Assembly: GCA_900708905.1 (NCBI GenBank)
Contig: CAADRB010000042.1
Coordinates: 166,407-230,406, forward strand
DNA from: Hymenolepis diminuta
Taxonomy: Eukaryota > Platyhelminthes > Cestoda > Cyclophyllidea > Hymenolepididae
Reading direction: 5' to 3'
DNA: 64,000 bases
Below are positions 51,001 through 62,914 of the stretch, piece after piece. How positions within the stretch are numbered: the stretch's first letter is position 1; each line of letters opens with the position of its first letter. The position numbers and the translations under genes are program-made. The notes below the pieces were generated by a model. That model was not told the origin of the DNA. It ran no database searches and saw only the letters and a program-made list of their open reading frames with translations.

Positions 51001-54000
51001 TGAAGGTTAGTCAAATTAGTCCTGCTCGAGGAATTCGCTGAACTCACCTACTCTGAAACTGTGCACGTCATGAAAGAAGGTTTGGATAGAACTTCTTCCT
51101 CCATGCCCATTTTAGTTACCCGAATCTTGTGATCGAGCATGATGGGGACTGATATGTCTTTGGGGGCGTTGTAAACTCTCACGGTGATAAAAATAGTTTC
51201 GGCACTTTACCAGAACATTTCAGATGTCTTACTTTCAACTCTGGAGTTCAAACGAAGCCTTGGTTAACACTAAGAACTCGCTTATTAAAGCTAACGGAGC
51301 GAAACCCCCAACCTAAAGCTCCAAGAAATGGGTAGAGAAGGAGTTAAGGTGGCGAATCTTACGTGTGATTCAGCTCTCATTGATTCTGACTCCATACCCA
51401 CGCGTCTGATACGCAAAATGTCCTCATCAATGACACAATTTGTGGCACAGTCGAACCCTTCTGCCAGACAGAAACCGTTTTCACCTTATCCATGTTGCCG
51501 AGGTTGACATTTCTCTCAACAATGTCCTTTCAAGCAGTATTGGCGTAATCAGTGCCGAAAGGTTGGACATAAAGGAACCCGTTGCTCACAGGCATTCTCC
51601 GATACTCCCGAATTATCCACCAACGACATGACCAAGACTAGTCAAGGACAAAATCGGCAAACTTTCCGTAAAAAGAATTCGTGCTATTAACCTAAACCAA
51701 AATACCGCAGATCGGACAGTCTCTTGACTTCTTTCTGAATTGACACTAATCAAAGTTGGAAATGTTTGAATCTACAAATTAACGGGAATCATGTTCGTCT
51801 ACAACTAGATACCGCTTCTGATATAACCATAATCTCAGGAAAGCTGTGGAAATCATTGGGTTGTCCAAAACTAGAATCAGTCTCCCTATTTGTAACCAAT
51901 GCCTGTTGCGAGTCTGTCAAACTAACGGAGAATATAAGCTGTAGGGCGACCTAGCGTCTTAACAAATGCGTATGCAGCGGACTCCATCTAATCTGTTTGA
52001 TCTCGACTGGTTGGGTCAACCTGGTCTTTTCAATCTGCCCATAAATGTCGCCTGCAATAGTGTGCATTCTGCTACATCCATCATTTCATTCACAGCAGGG
52101 GTGATGGTCCGGATTTATCCCGAGGTAATTTACGATGGTCATGGTCTACGTAATCACAGTAAGACAATATTAAAACTGATGCCGAATGTCCAGCCAGTTT
52201 TTCTTTCTAAGCGATCGGTTCCATTAGCCACTTTGTCTACGATGGACGAAGAACCTAAACATCTGAGACAAACAGGCCTTCTGAAACCCGTTTCCTATTC
52301 GGAATGAGCTGCATTTATTGTTGTAGTTCGGAAAGCAAATTGAATTATCCAGTCGCACGAAGACTATTCTACGCATTTTAATCCAATTGTTACCCACTAC
52401 CAGTTCTTGAAGACATATCGATACTGAATGGTGGTGAATGCCTTGCAAAATTTAGTTCAGCAGAGGTTTATTTGCAAATCCAAGTTGCACCAGAGTCACA
52501 AGCGCTACTGACTATCAATACATATCGTGGCCTATACCAATATATCCGACTTCCATTCCGCGTCAGGACAGCACCTGCTCTTTTCCAATAAATTATGGAT
52601 CCCATAATATCGGGCCTTTGCAGCATAGTTGTTGTAGGCTCTTTCCAGTGGGGACTTCAGGGACGTATCATCGCATTTATTCAGGAGTATGACTGCTGTC
52701 TGTCAGCTTAGAAATGTACACTCTTTGTACCTCTATTAAGTACATAGGATGTATCTTTGATGAAAGTGGCCGTCATCCGGATCCAGAAGCTTCGACGATT
52801 TCATAAAAGCCACGACCTACTGACGTTACCAAATTACATGCATTCCTGGGTCTCATCATCTACTACAGAACATTTTTGCCAACAGTGCATAATATTCGGG
52901 ATCCCTGATTCAGAAAAATCTGTTCCTCATGCTTCTCGAACTCCTACCACAGCTGAGAAAAACTACAATCAGATTGCAAAGGAGGCTTTAACCATTATTT
53001 TCACCGTTAAAAAGTTTCATAAATTCCTCTACGATCAGCATTTTACCCTACTTAGGGATCATGAACTCCTTCTCTTTATCTTCCAGTTTACAATGCAAGT
53101 CGACTTCAGCGTTGGTTGACCATCCTTGTTGCCTATGTTTTCGATATAGAATATTGGAACATAGCGAAATTTGAACAAGTTGATTACCTTTCTCGTCTCA
53201 TCTACAATCAGAAATGTCCTGACGAGGAAACAACCATTGCAGTGTGACTATGGAGGATGATACGCAACGTCTGTTATTTGACACTGTACTCAAACTTCGA
53301 ATAACTGAAAGTGATATACAAAATGCGACAGCCAAAGATTCACCGCTGAAGAAGACCAATGATATATGTTCGTACAGAATGGTCGAAATCAAACCTAAAG
53401 AGTGAGCTTCTACAACTTAATAGACGGCGTAATAATCTGCCTGTGGTTAACTCATGCTTAGTGTTTGCAGATTGTATAGTCATTCATTCAGCATTCAAGC
53501 TAGCTGTGTTAAAACAGTTTCATAACAGTTATCTGGGTGTTGGCCGTATGAAAGCTATTGCAAGAACACTTGCAAACTGGCATGGAATGGATAAGGATAT
53601 CGATGCAGTTGTCCAAAGATGTTCTAAATACCAACAAGTGACTAAGCTTCCCCCACACCAGGAGCATAGTCTGTGACTTGAAACTACAGCTTCAGAGTTC
53701 CGCATACACTTGGATTTTGCTGGACCTGTCAATGGTCTCTCATAACTTGTTGTGATAGATTCACATTCAAAGTGGTCCGGAGTTATTCCATTAAACTCCA
53801 TCACAATTACCATATTCATCAGCAGTCCTCGCCATATATTTTCAACTTATGGATGCCAGAGACCACTGTACTCGACAATGGCACCCAATTCTCTTTGGCA
53901 AAGTTCCATGACTTCTGTAGGAGTCATAATATTATCCATGTTTACTTTCCATTATATCATTCTCAGTCAAATGGTCAGGCAGAGCGGTTTGAATCAGACA

Positions 54001-57000
54001 CTTCAAAAGTCATGCGGGAAGGAGTTAACGAAAGAGATTTTCGACGCGTTTCTTTTAATGCATTGAACAACTCCGCATCCAGCGTTAATTCGTAGCAATC
54101 CTTACGAAACTCTTATGGTTCGTAAATCCAGAACAATCCACAATGTTCCACTTCCAAAGGATTAAACCTTTCCTGTTTTATCTTTGTGCACTCTTACAAC
54201 AGGCATAGTAGTCTACGTGCGGGATCACCGGCCTAATGGCGCATGAGCAGAAGGTATCATCAGAGCTCGGCGAGGTAGCGTGCTATATGAAGTGAAAGTT
54301 GATGGTCAAAGTTGGGTACGTCATTGTAACTATCTTCGTCCCCGGTACGCTACAAAATGGGTATTCTGGATACCATCTTTGACGTTTTTTGACCTACCAC
54401 TGCTTGGAAATCATGGAACTCCTGAGATCCAACCCAGCAGTCAACAAAACCTTCGTTTCGAGATTTCCAGGATACCCTCTAAAGATTCCAGGTGAATTCG
54501 ACTTTTAAAAGTTATGATGGAAAAAGTTCGCTGGGAGGTGGTCGATAAAGTGAAATATTGTTATTCAATAAGAAAATAAAGTAAAATTCGTACATAACTG
54601 ATAAAATACACTAAAATTGTGGGTCATTGCTGAAGATAATGTGGAACTAATAGAACGTTTTGCTTAATTCCATGTATATCATTCAATTCGGTAATTTTTG
54701 GCTATTTAGAGGCTAATGAGTTTATAACAGAGTCGAATTAATATCTGGTCACTTACCCAAATTCTGGTCCTCTAATAGTAAAAGAAGCTGTCGCAAGCTC
54801 TCTTAGTCTTTTGGAAATTCGTGGAGTGAAGTTAATTTTCATTAAATGTTAATCATTGTAATTCTTTAAACGATGGTTTCAAGATATTTTGATCGTTACA
54901 GTTTACTACAATACCTTGATACCTTTTTATTGGGTTTAGTTTTACCCGACTAAATCATAGTCAGTAGCAATTTCCTTATAGTGACTTGACATAAGCGATT
55001 TAACCGTCTGTTTACTTGTTTACTCCCTTTTGAGCATCATGTTGAAATCAGGCTTGCCTGTTTGAAGTGGTGAAAACATTTAAAAAGTATATCTTTTTCC
55101 ATATTTATGTACTTAAATTATTGTGGAGTTTATGTTGCTTTCTAAGTATGCATACATGTATTTTAGTTTGTCGTACATCTCTAAAAATCTTATTTCCTAT
55201 CTGATATCTGCTATCTTAACCAATTTTTTCTTCCTTCACTTCCTTCTCCGTATGATTGATTCCTCAGCGTTTTACCCGTATATAAGTTTCCTCACATTAT
55301 GACGGACTTGCGTTTTTTAGCCCTACTCTTTTGTCGTCTTATTTGTTTCAAGGCTAACGCCTGCTCTTTTCTCTTCTAAAACAAGTATTCATCCACCGTC
55401 TTTGTCTTCTTTTTTGTAGTAGCGACGTTCGAAAGGCTGAGAAGGGCATTAGATTGACAGTTTCTCTCTTTTCTACATTGCTGATACCATTAATACAATA
55501 GTTAAATTTTTACTGCTTTAGTTTGTTGACTGATAATTAATTTGAGTACACCATTTTCACCAGATTAATACGTGATGGAAAAAAGTGGGATTTTTGTAAA
55601 TTGTGAAAGCACAAGATTAACTGATAGATTGAAATTTTAAATGCTCTATAAACAGTAGTCATATCTTTACCTAGCTTATCATTTCAGCAGAAACATATGT
55701 TTATATTCAAATACCTATATATATCTCTAGATTTAAAACCGAATAATTCCCGTAAGTAATCTTTCTTCATTAAATAATATTTCAAAGTGCTACACTAATA
55801 ACTTTGTACTTACAACATTAATTAATTAAAACATTTTCCTAGTGGCATCTAACGCAATGCCTTCGGAAGTTTAAAAATCCAACTCTTTAACATCAAAAAA
55901 TATTCTGTTGAAAGTTAGTTACTTATAGTACGCATTCGGTCTCGATATAGAACTCTACCATTATTTGAGTCTTTGGGAATTCAGAGTGCAGTTTCGATTC
56001 TGCGGAAAAGAGAACTGTATAAATCTTAAGTACTGAGTGGTAGCACCTTTTTCATTGTCAAGATTTCATGTCTTTTAGTTTTGCCAGATGATGATTTTTA
56101 TCACTTTCTCGTCAGTTAATTCCTCTTATATAGCACAACGATAATTGATTTGCCACTTTCTTTGACTCGATTTAAAGACTGTCATACCATTAGCCTCTTA
56201 TTACTTGTTATTCAGCAAAAATATCATTTTAATCATAGGAAACACCTAAATAAGGGTTGAAGTCGAAGTTAATCAAGTTGATTTAGAGGATTAAGTTAAG
56301 GAATATAAGCAGTCTAAATTAAGTTAATTTTTTGATTTGGATTGTAAATGTCTTACTTAATAGGTATAGTTCGTTGTTTCACGTTATAATGCTCTAAAGT
56401 TCAAAATTCAGTGAATGAACTCTAGATTCCAGAGGGATTTCATGACCGTGATATTCAGAGCTTATCAAACACTCGAGTAATTTTGACGGTTGGTTAGGAT
56501 TTTCAAATCGTTTTCCTTTCAAGGTCCTAAAATAAGGTGGTTTAAAAATAGCTTAGTTCACCGGAGTTTACTTTGAATGGACTCAAATAAAATGGCCTTT
56601 ATGAAAATTTTTACAAGGCGTAACATTCATACATTTTCATTACCGTATATAATGCACTCCTACTTAGATAAAATTAGACATGCGAACATTATTTTAAAAC
56701 ATTTATCTTATTCATTAAATAAAAAATAAAATCAGAATTTTACTCATTACTAAGTGTTACATTTAACTTATGTTCAATTATTACGAAAGTATTAAACAAA
56801 GAGCTTGCCAATCCTATTTTAGATCGTTTATACGCAACATGGAAAACAGTTTGATTATCCACGCTATCACTCTGTTCATGTCTGTTTAAAATGTCTTATT
56901 CAAGCCTCTATATTACGTTTTAATCGTGTCGTTGATCACAATACAACTTCAACTGGAGGCATTAACAATTTAATTCATATTTCTGTTAATCTGTTTAAAG

Positions 57001-60000
57001 AATGCCAAGTTCACGCTAAAATGTTCCTATTATGTGGGCTTAATAAGAAAAGAAGCCCTATATTTACTGTTGCCTGCTCTCTTTAGTAGAACGCATGCCT
57101 TAGATAACCGTTGTCAAGGTAACCGAGTGAGAGAGAGAGAGAGAGAGAGTGAGTTGTTTTCGGCTAGCTCTTGCTGTTGTCGGTGTAAATTTAGCAATGT
57201 TAATAAATTCATGCGTAGACCTCTGACCAGCACACACACACCGATCTAATTGCCATTAACAAAATGTATGTGCACATCCAATGTAATAAGGCGACGATGA
57301 CGACGACGATGGGGTGTGTGTAATGACTCAGCTTGGTGTTATTTTTTAAAATTTGTTTACTCCGGTATAAACTGCGTTGGCAACTGCGTTCAATTAATCA
57401 GCCGAACAAATAGTCAGATATGTATATGAATCAATTCATTGGCATATCAATACGCAGATTGTTGAAAGCGATCTTATAGCAATACGTTTCATTTAGTAAG
57501 TATCTTGTAACTTGAATTGGTAAATATTCCGCCTTTAAAATCTGCGGTTTAAGAAAAGAGAGTCCTTAAGCTGCCGGAAAGACATTAAGTTACTTTTTAT
57601 CCGAACAGATAGGACTAGTTAACTAGATTGGTATAAGAATATTTATTGGCAATACAGAAGCATTTTAATAATTAGAATACCAGCTTCATAAAAATACTTT
57701 TCAATCAATCAATTTGTCATATTTTAGGGAGAGCTGATACGACCTTTACGTAAACTTTATCGCTAAACTATTGATTCTCTTGGTTCTAACGACCAATATG
57801 GATCTAGTGCTATACGGAGTAAGACGAAATTTATTAGGTAAATTAAAGGAAAAGAGGAATCCCACCACTTTTCGCTTTATTTTCAAAGATAAAATGAGGA
57901 TAGATATGAAAGTCTTTGAATAACTGGGAGCGAACATACCCATCACCACGGTGATGGTGGTTGGTGATGACGGCCAGTATGTTGAGCATTAGTACTGAGC
58001 ACCATTTGTGCTAGTAGTTCTATCGTCAATCTAGATGAGTTAGCTGTGGATAAGGAGAACAGCATACCTACAAATTAACTTATTTGTTCTTTATTACCTC
58101 CTGCAAATATTGTACTAGATCCTGGCTATACGGTGACTGTGAAACACATTTACATATGCGAAACTTTAGTCATTCCTTTTGCGAACGCTGAAATAGCATA
58201 TTTATATGAATTTTTATATTCCGTTTGTAGTGATCGTGCTCGTAATGCGATTTTTTCTTTCCCAAAGTTAAAATTTCTCATTCGTAATTGGCCATTTTTT
58301 TATGTCTCTTTTCTTAAATTGAAATTAATTAATTAATTTCATTTACCATCCTTTAATTTTCGTAAAAAAATGTTAGCATTTAAGATCTAGACAAACCATT
58401 TTTTAAGAATAACATTTAATTGTTTCTTTACATAAATTGTTTTAATTTATACATTTCATTTATTAGTGATATCTCGATACCCCGTTAATAAAGGCTTTCC
58501 AATTTTAGTATGTTTGAATTAATCAATGGTCGGTCAATGTAGGCGGTAGTTTGCCAGAATACTAGTTGTGCTTATATTGATTTTAGGTACATGTCCTCTT
58601 GTGATTCAAGTACCTACTCCGGCATGGGTGTATCAAGCGAGTATGCGCTACTTTATTTTGTTGAATCACATCTAGATAGGGATTATCGTTATTACCTTTG
58701 GCACAGCAAAAAACCATAAACAAATCTAAATCGTGTGAAAGCATCTGAATAAGGAGAAACGACAAATGTCCTTATTCCTATTAAAGGGAGTGTTTAATTT
58801 GTGATATAATATGTTCATATCTCCCAGTTTCAAAGATGAAGTTATGTCCGCTAGATTCAGAGCTTGTTGACCCGTTGATCATGCAAGCTCAATTCATTTG
58901 TATATTCTTTTACAGCCAAGAGCTAGCAGATGAAACTAATAACGGTAAATTTAACTTAGGTACATTTAGTGATCTCTACTATGCTTAAATTATGTGAAGT
59001 TCTACATAGTCGCTAATATTTTGGCTATTAGAGAGCTATTAGATGCTTGCTCATGTACTCGGGGGACAAACCATGAAATTTAACTAATTAGTAAGAGGTA
59101 CAATCTGAATTTAAAATAAATAAAAAATCAAATATAGTCGGATTCTCTTGACGTCAAACTTTATTCTCAAATTCTATTTAAATCCTTCCCCTTCACTACT
59201 TATTCGACTATTTCAACGTTCTATGTGCTTATAGTTTTTTCGGAATTACAAATTGTAAGTTTTATTATCCTTCCATAAGTGAATATTATTATCGTACCTG
59301 ACAATAAAAAAACTTCTGCAAGTTTTAATAATGGAATAGTATCTAAATACGTGAAATATCAAGGAATATTGTCAGAGATGAAACGGGTATTGAATGGGAG
59401 TAAATAATGTGGTCAGGATATCAATGTTCATATTTGAATTCTGGAATTGCTAAGTTGTTCACTTTTTATGGGATATAATTCGCTTTATAATATTCAGATG
59501 TTCTAAAGGTCAGTTGCATGACTGATCCCTAGGTTTCTGGATGATTTCATGTCTGCGATATCCAGTATTTGTTGATCAGTTGATTTAATGGAATGATTGA
59601 TCATGGCAATTTGATCCATTTCTATTTTCTTACGATCATGAGTGGATAGATGGTACTAAAAAACGTATTTTATATATAGTAGACCTCATTTATAAATAAC
59701 ATCAAAGCAAAGGTTTCTTGAAAATTGCACTACAATATTCGTATAAATCATTCTCTCTCCTTGAGTCTAATAAGAATCCTTAGATGCGGTGACGTATTAT
59801 AAATCACACTATGCGAAGCTTAACTCTTTATGATCGATGGTCTGTTTCGTTTCATTTTGACAGAACGCCTTATGAAACCGTTTTTCTCATTTTCATGTCG
59901 GTTTTTGCTTCTTGATGAACCTAATTATTATTTCACTTTAAAATGTTTAATTAAACAAATATTACTGCACTATTGCGGTTCAATTATCTTTGGATTTAAA

Positions 60001-62914
60001 TTATATAATTTGTTCCGTAACCTTATTATTTAGTTTCAGAAGTTTGGGTTACAAAATCAGGTTATGTTCTTTTACTCCAAGCTCTGATTTAAAAACATTA
60101 ACAGAGATTGTAAATAAAAGGAGGCTGATGTCATTTAAGTAGTCATTCTGTTTTAATATTGAAAATAGAACGGGGTGAATTTTTCAGTTTCTTTCATCGC
60201 AGAAATCTCACATTATATATAATGTCGACTACTTGATATTTAGTGTTTTTCAATATCAAGCAAATAGCCTTTTTATACAACGTACCAATCACTAAAAAAT
60301 ATGTAACCAAATGTTCTTAAAATATGATTCAATTTGATACTCAGGTTATTTTTTTAGCTTAATGTACTTTCTTCTCTTGTATTAACTAAAGAGGAGAATT
60401 TGTTTTGCAACAAAATTTACAGGCTTTTGGCGAAAAAAACTATTCTTACATATCGCCCTTTGTTATATTTTCATAAATTATTTTATTTTATATTAATTAA
60501 GAATGAAATGTCATGATAATCATACAGCTAGATCTGTATCATCACTAATTACTTCTTCAGCCACTGTACTCCAACCAATTATCAACCCATTATGAACTTT
60601 AATTAAATTGCACAACAATCCCTGCTCACAATTTATGTGATTGGTTATCGAGTCGACCTTAGAGTTTTTTACCAATTAAATCTACCCACATTCTAAAATA
60701 TATATGTGAATTAAAGAGGCTCATTTGTCTTTTATTTTATTCAGGTCTAAATTATCATTTACCTTCCCCAGTGAGTACTGAAAGAAATGTCGGTTTATAA
60801 AGCACAAATTTAGTATGTTTCTCATATCCATTTTTCTGTATTTCAGTTGAAAGTATGTATTTATTCCCTTCAGCAGGCGGATACTTCATGGATGTATCAA
60901 AACACGACGAAGATGAGAGCTCCGAACTTTTTGGAATCCCCTCCCAATCACAGAATTGGAATGCTTGTCCTTCCCAATCCTTGAACACTCCTACCCCGGG
61001 TCATAATACGTCGATCTCATCCAGTTTTCCTGATTCCCGATTTCTAAGACTCTCTAATGACTTTCAAGAAGCAGAAGATCTGCAGGCATCGTTTGGTGAC
61101 CTCAACACTTCAGAAGATGTCTCTACTGGTCAATATTGTTTTAGCCGACCAGCTGAGAGGGTTGCTACTCAAGTAGACGACTTTGAAGAGGAAAATGGTT
61201 TTGATAGTGGTTTCGGTTCTCTCCAGCTCACTCCCACAGAAATTCATTCAGAAGGGGTTTGTGACAGTAATTCTCCGCAACCACCTCTGTTTTGGAGAAA
61301 CCCAACCAAAGAACCAAGAATGGAATGCGAAGAGCAGAACTTTTCGCCTAGCTTCAGCCCTCAAATATCCTCTCAACAGTCGTTGCAACTTAAACGGTGT
61401 TCCCTTATGGTAGAATACGAAACTCCCAAAATAGATAGAGATGAGGGAGTTTTCGGTCCTAGAGCGAATTCAAGAACACCTTCTAATTCCACTCAAGGTG
61501 AGCTATTTATGATTTAAAGAAATTACAATTTATTTGGTAAATAGTTTCCAGATTTCCATCAAAATAGGTATTGTTAGATGTTTTTATTTTTAACAAGGTT
61601 TTATGAATGGAATGATGAACTGTTTATGAGTGAAGTTTGTGGTCTACTTTATTCTTTAAATTCCACTCTGCTATTTACACAAATTATCAAATTCTATTAA
61701 TTTCATTAATATAAAGAAAAACAAATCGTTTTACAAACTTAGATGGATACTACTTGAATGGTGTACGACCGCTACCTCAACCATATCGTCAGATAAGTAG
61801 AAATGGTCGAAGTGCGCTCTATCAACAAATGTCTGCGATGCCCACTTTTACCAAGCCTTTAGTTTCCCAAATGCCCCCGGCGAATAACACCTTCTCTTCA
61901 TCCTCTTCATCTCCTTATCTTTACGAGATGTCCCGATCTGCGCCCTCTCCTGTTTCTCATCGCAATCTCAACAAACGCGTGGCTCAACAGGAAGCAAGTG
62001 AATTTCTCTCCTGTTCTGAGGGAGGAAATTGGGACGAAAATTTTGACGATATCGATAGTTTCGGAATAGAGACAGACTTCGATGATGTTGTCTTCCCGTC
62101 TTCTGTTGAACGATCATCACCTCAAGTGTCTTCTTCGTCACATGGTGGATATCGAAATTGTCAATCTTTTTCTCTGAGACGAGGTCAACATAGCCCCCTG
62201 TCTAGAACTAATCACCGAAGATCTAGATCTACTGCACTGTCTGCAACTTCGATCGAGAGACCAAGAAAAGTAGGAGGACCCCGTAATGGTGGAAGAAGGC
62301 GTAATCTACTTAACTTCATCCTTGAACTTCTAACCACTCGCCAGAATTGTGTCGAATGGGTTGATAAACCAAAACAGGTCTTTCAAATTGTAAATCCCGA
62401 TCAACTAACTCGACTCTGGGGCGAGCACAAAAATAATGTCAAGATGAGCTTCGATTCACTCTCAAGGAGTTTAAGGTGAGGTAGTTTACTTTTAGTTGGA
62501 AAGTGCATTCCTATAGATTTTGCAAAATTTTATAACGAATAACTATTTTTCTCGGTAATTGTTATTTAACCTTAAAATATATTTATTAAATTAAAGTCAA
62601 TGTCTTTATCTTTCTCAAAAGTTCAAAAAACTGATCTTAAAACTAGTTCATCCTTTCAATCACAAACACGGTCTGTGCTTGCGCTTATTTACTTCTGTTT
62701 ATTTTAATTCAGGCTGTATTATAAGCCCGGGAAATTAGAGCGCATTCCAGGGACTAGACATCAGTACCGGTTGATTCATAAACCTCCAGAATGTTCTGAT
62801 CTCCATTGTGAATCCTCATATGGATGCAATTCAGATCATAAAAAGTCTAATACTTCCATGAATTATTCCAACTCGTTAAAACAACAGTCCATCTCCCAGA
62901 AGTCCTACCTTTAA
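36089..62914 (+). CDS. ETS-domain transcription factor, ELF/E74-like
   Basis: Sequence-specific nuclear DNA-binding protein. Exons: 36089-36194 (two in-frame ATGs, 36089 and 36092), 60847-61497, 61743-62475, 62713-62914; phases fit and give about 563 residues. The N-terminal half is acidic and Ser-rich (DEDESSELFG; EEENGFDSGFGSL; ENFDDIDSFGIETDFDDV), consistent with activation regions. A basic linker (ERPRKVGG, NGGRRR) precedes the ETS domain (about residues 437-516): LLNFILELL, EWVDKPKQVFQI, TRLWGEHKNNVKMSFDSLSR, RLYYKPGKLERIPG, QYRLI. The two arginines of the recognition helix (LSRSLR) are kept; the first conserved Trp (LWQF in most members) is replaced. No pointed domain was seen. The link from exon 1 across a 24.65-kb intron rests on matching phase 1 and lack of another candidate; additional exons inside the intron are possible. 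The last three exons are solid. Confidence 0.85.
42230..42362 (+). repeat. SINE-like dispersed repeat, plus-strand copy
   Basis: Contains AAGTCAGAGGTCACGAGATT (also in the minus-strand copy at 21240-21425), GTACAGCTAACTCAACTGGT (tRNA D-arm-like) and GGGATGGTAGAATGCGAG. The order of blocks links all copies in the window into one family. Confidence 0.45.
44258..44320 (+). repeat. Purine-rich dispersed repeat, second copy
   Basis: GAATGGAGAGAG then GCGTAAAGTATTCGAAT matches 33905-33970 in DAP3 intron 2. Function unknown. Confidence 0.35.
46500..46800 (+). repeat. Three-copy intronic repeat, member 1
   Basis: Shares ordered words with 56230-56500 and 59370-59600: ACACCTAAA, TATAGTTC.CT, TTCATGTCTGCGAT. 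Diverged copies of an unnamed dispersed repeat. Confidence 0.35.
49041..49384 (-). repeat. 3' LTR of Ty3/gypsy element 1
   Basis: On the minus strand it runs TGTTAGAAG ... GATCCTACA, with short inverted ends (TGT.AG/CTACA). A polypurine tract (AAGAAGGAGA, about 49385-49394) lies just before it, next to the integrase coding end. It contains AATAAA (near 49329). 344 bp; one undetermined base at 49321. No second LTR is present because the element is 5' truncated. Confidence 0.65.
49498..50190 (-). pseudogene. Ty3/gypsy integrase C-terminal part, 5'-truncated element 1
   Basis: Open for more than 200 codons across a 50-base gap (49601-49650). It has DSGTQF (second catalytic Asp) and, in the expected spacing, NGQAERF (catalytic Glu). 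An HPA/P(T/S)EVLMGRK-type region and a C-terminal domain follow. Everything upstream of the second Asp is missing, so the copy is incomplete although the remaining frame is undamaged, which suggests a fairly recent insertion. GC is higher than in the host intron. Confidence 0.85.
49601..49650. other. Assembly gap
   Basis: Fifty undetermined bases inside the retrotransposon. The true length is unknown, so the reading frame across it is an assumption. Confidence 0.99.
50425..54735 (+). mobile_element. Degenerate Ty3/gypsy retrotransposon, element 2
   Basis: Direct repeats flank it: 50441-50480 and 54593-54632 agree at 36 of 40 positions, and similarity continues more weakly for about 100 bp, so these are decayed LTRs. 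Internal order on the plus strand: gag-like part from about 50747 (HDPKSGKFFES), protease (LDTASDITIIS, with Ala for the usual Gly, about 51806), reverse transcriptase scraps (about 52080-52600), RNase H region (about 52925-53085), zinc-binding/integrase (TVLDNGTQF at about 53862 and NGQAERF at about 53971), and an integrase C-terminal segment ending near 54340. Many stops and frameshifts; not functional. Confidence 0.8.
56230..56500 (+). repeat. Three-copy intronic repeat, member 2
   Basis: ACACCTAAATAAGGGTTGAA, TATAGTTCGTTGTTTCA, CCAGAGGGATTTCATGACCG align in order with 46500-46800 and 59370-59600. Confidence 0.35.
57129..57149 (+). repeat. (GA)n microsatellite
   Basis: About ten uninterrupted GA units. 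Nearby are a CA run (57231-57241) and a GAC/GAT-rich stretch (57290-57312). GA tracts are common in animal promoters, so an alternative promoter of the ETS gene could be here, but no transcript evidence is available. Confidence 0.8.
57940..57957. other. Perfect palindrome
   Basis: CCATCACC and GGTGATGG around a 2-nt centre. Isolated; no associated gene or repeat. Confidence 0.6.
59370..59600 (+). repeat. Three-copy intronic repeat, member 3
   Basis: TATAATTCGCTTTATAAT, AGATGTTCTAAAGGTCAG, GATTTCATGTCTGCGATATC follow the same order as in the other two members. Confidence 0.35.

Larger units (their letters stand above)
54736..60846. other. ETS gene intron 1, distal part
   Basis: AT-rich. Holds repeat members at 56230-56500 and 59370-59600, a (GA)n tract with neighbouring simple repeats at 57030-57320, and a small palindrome at 57940-57957. 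No ORF with a recognisable domain. Confidence 0.5.
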
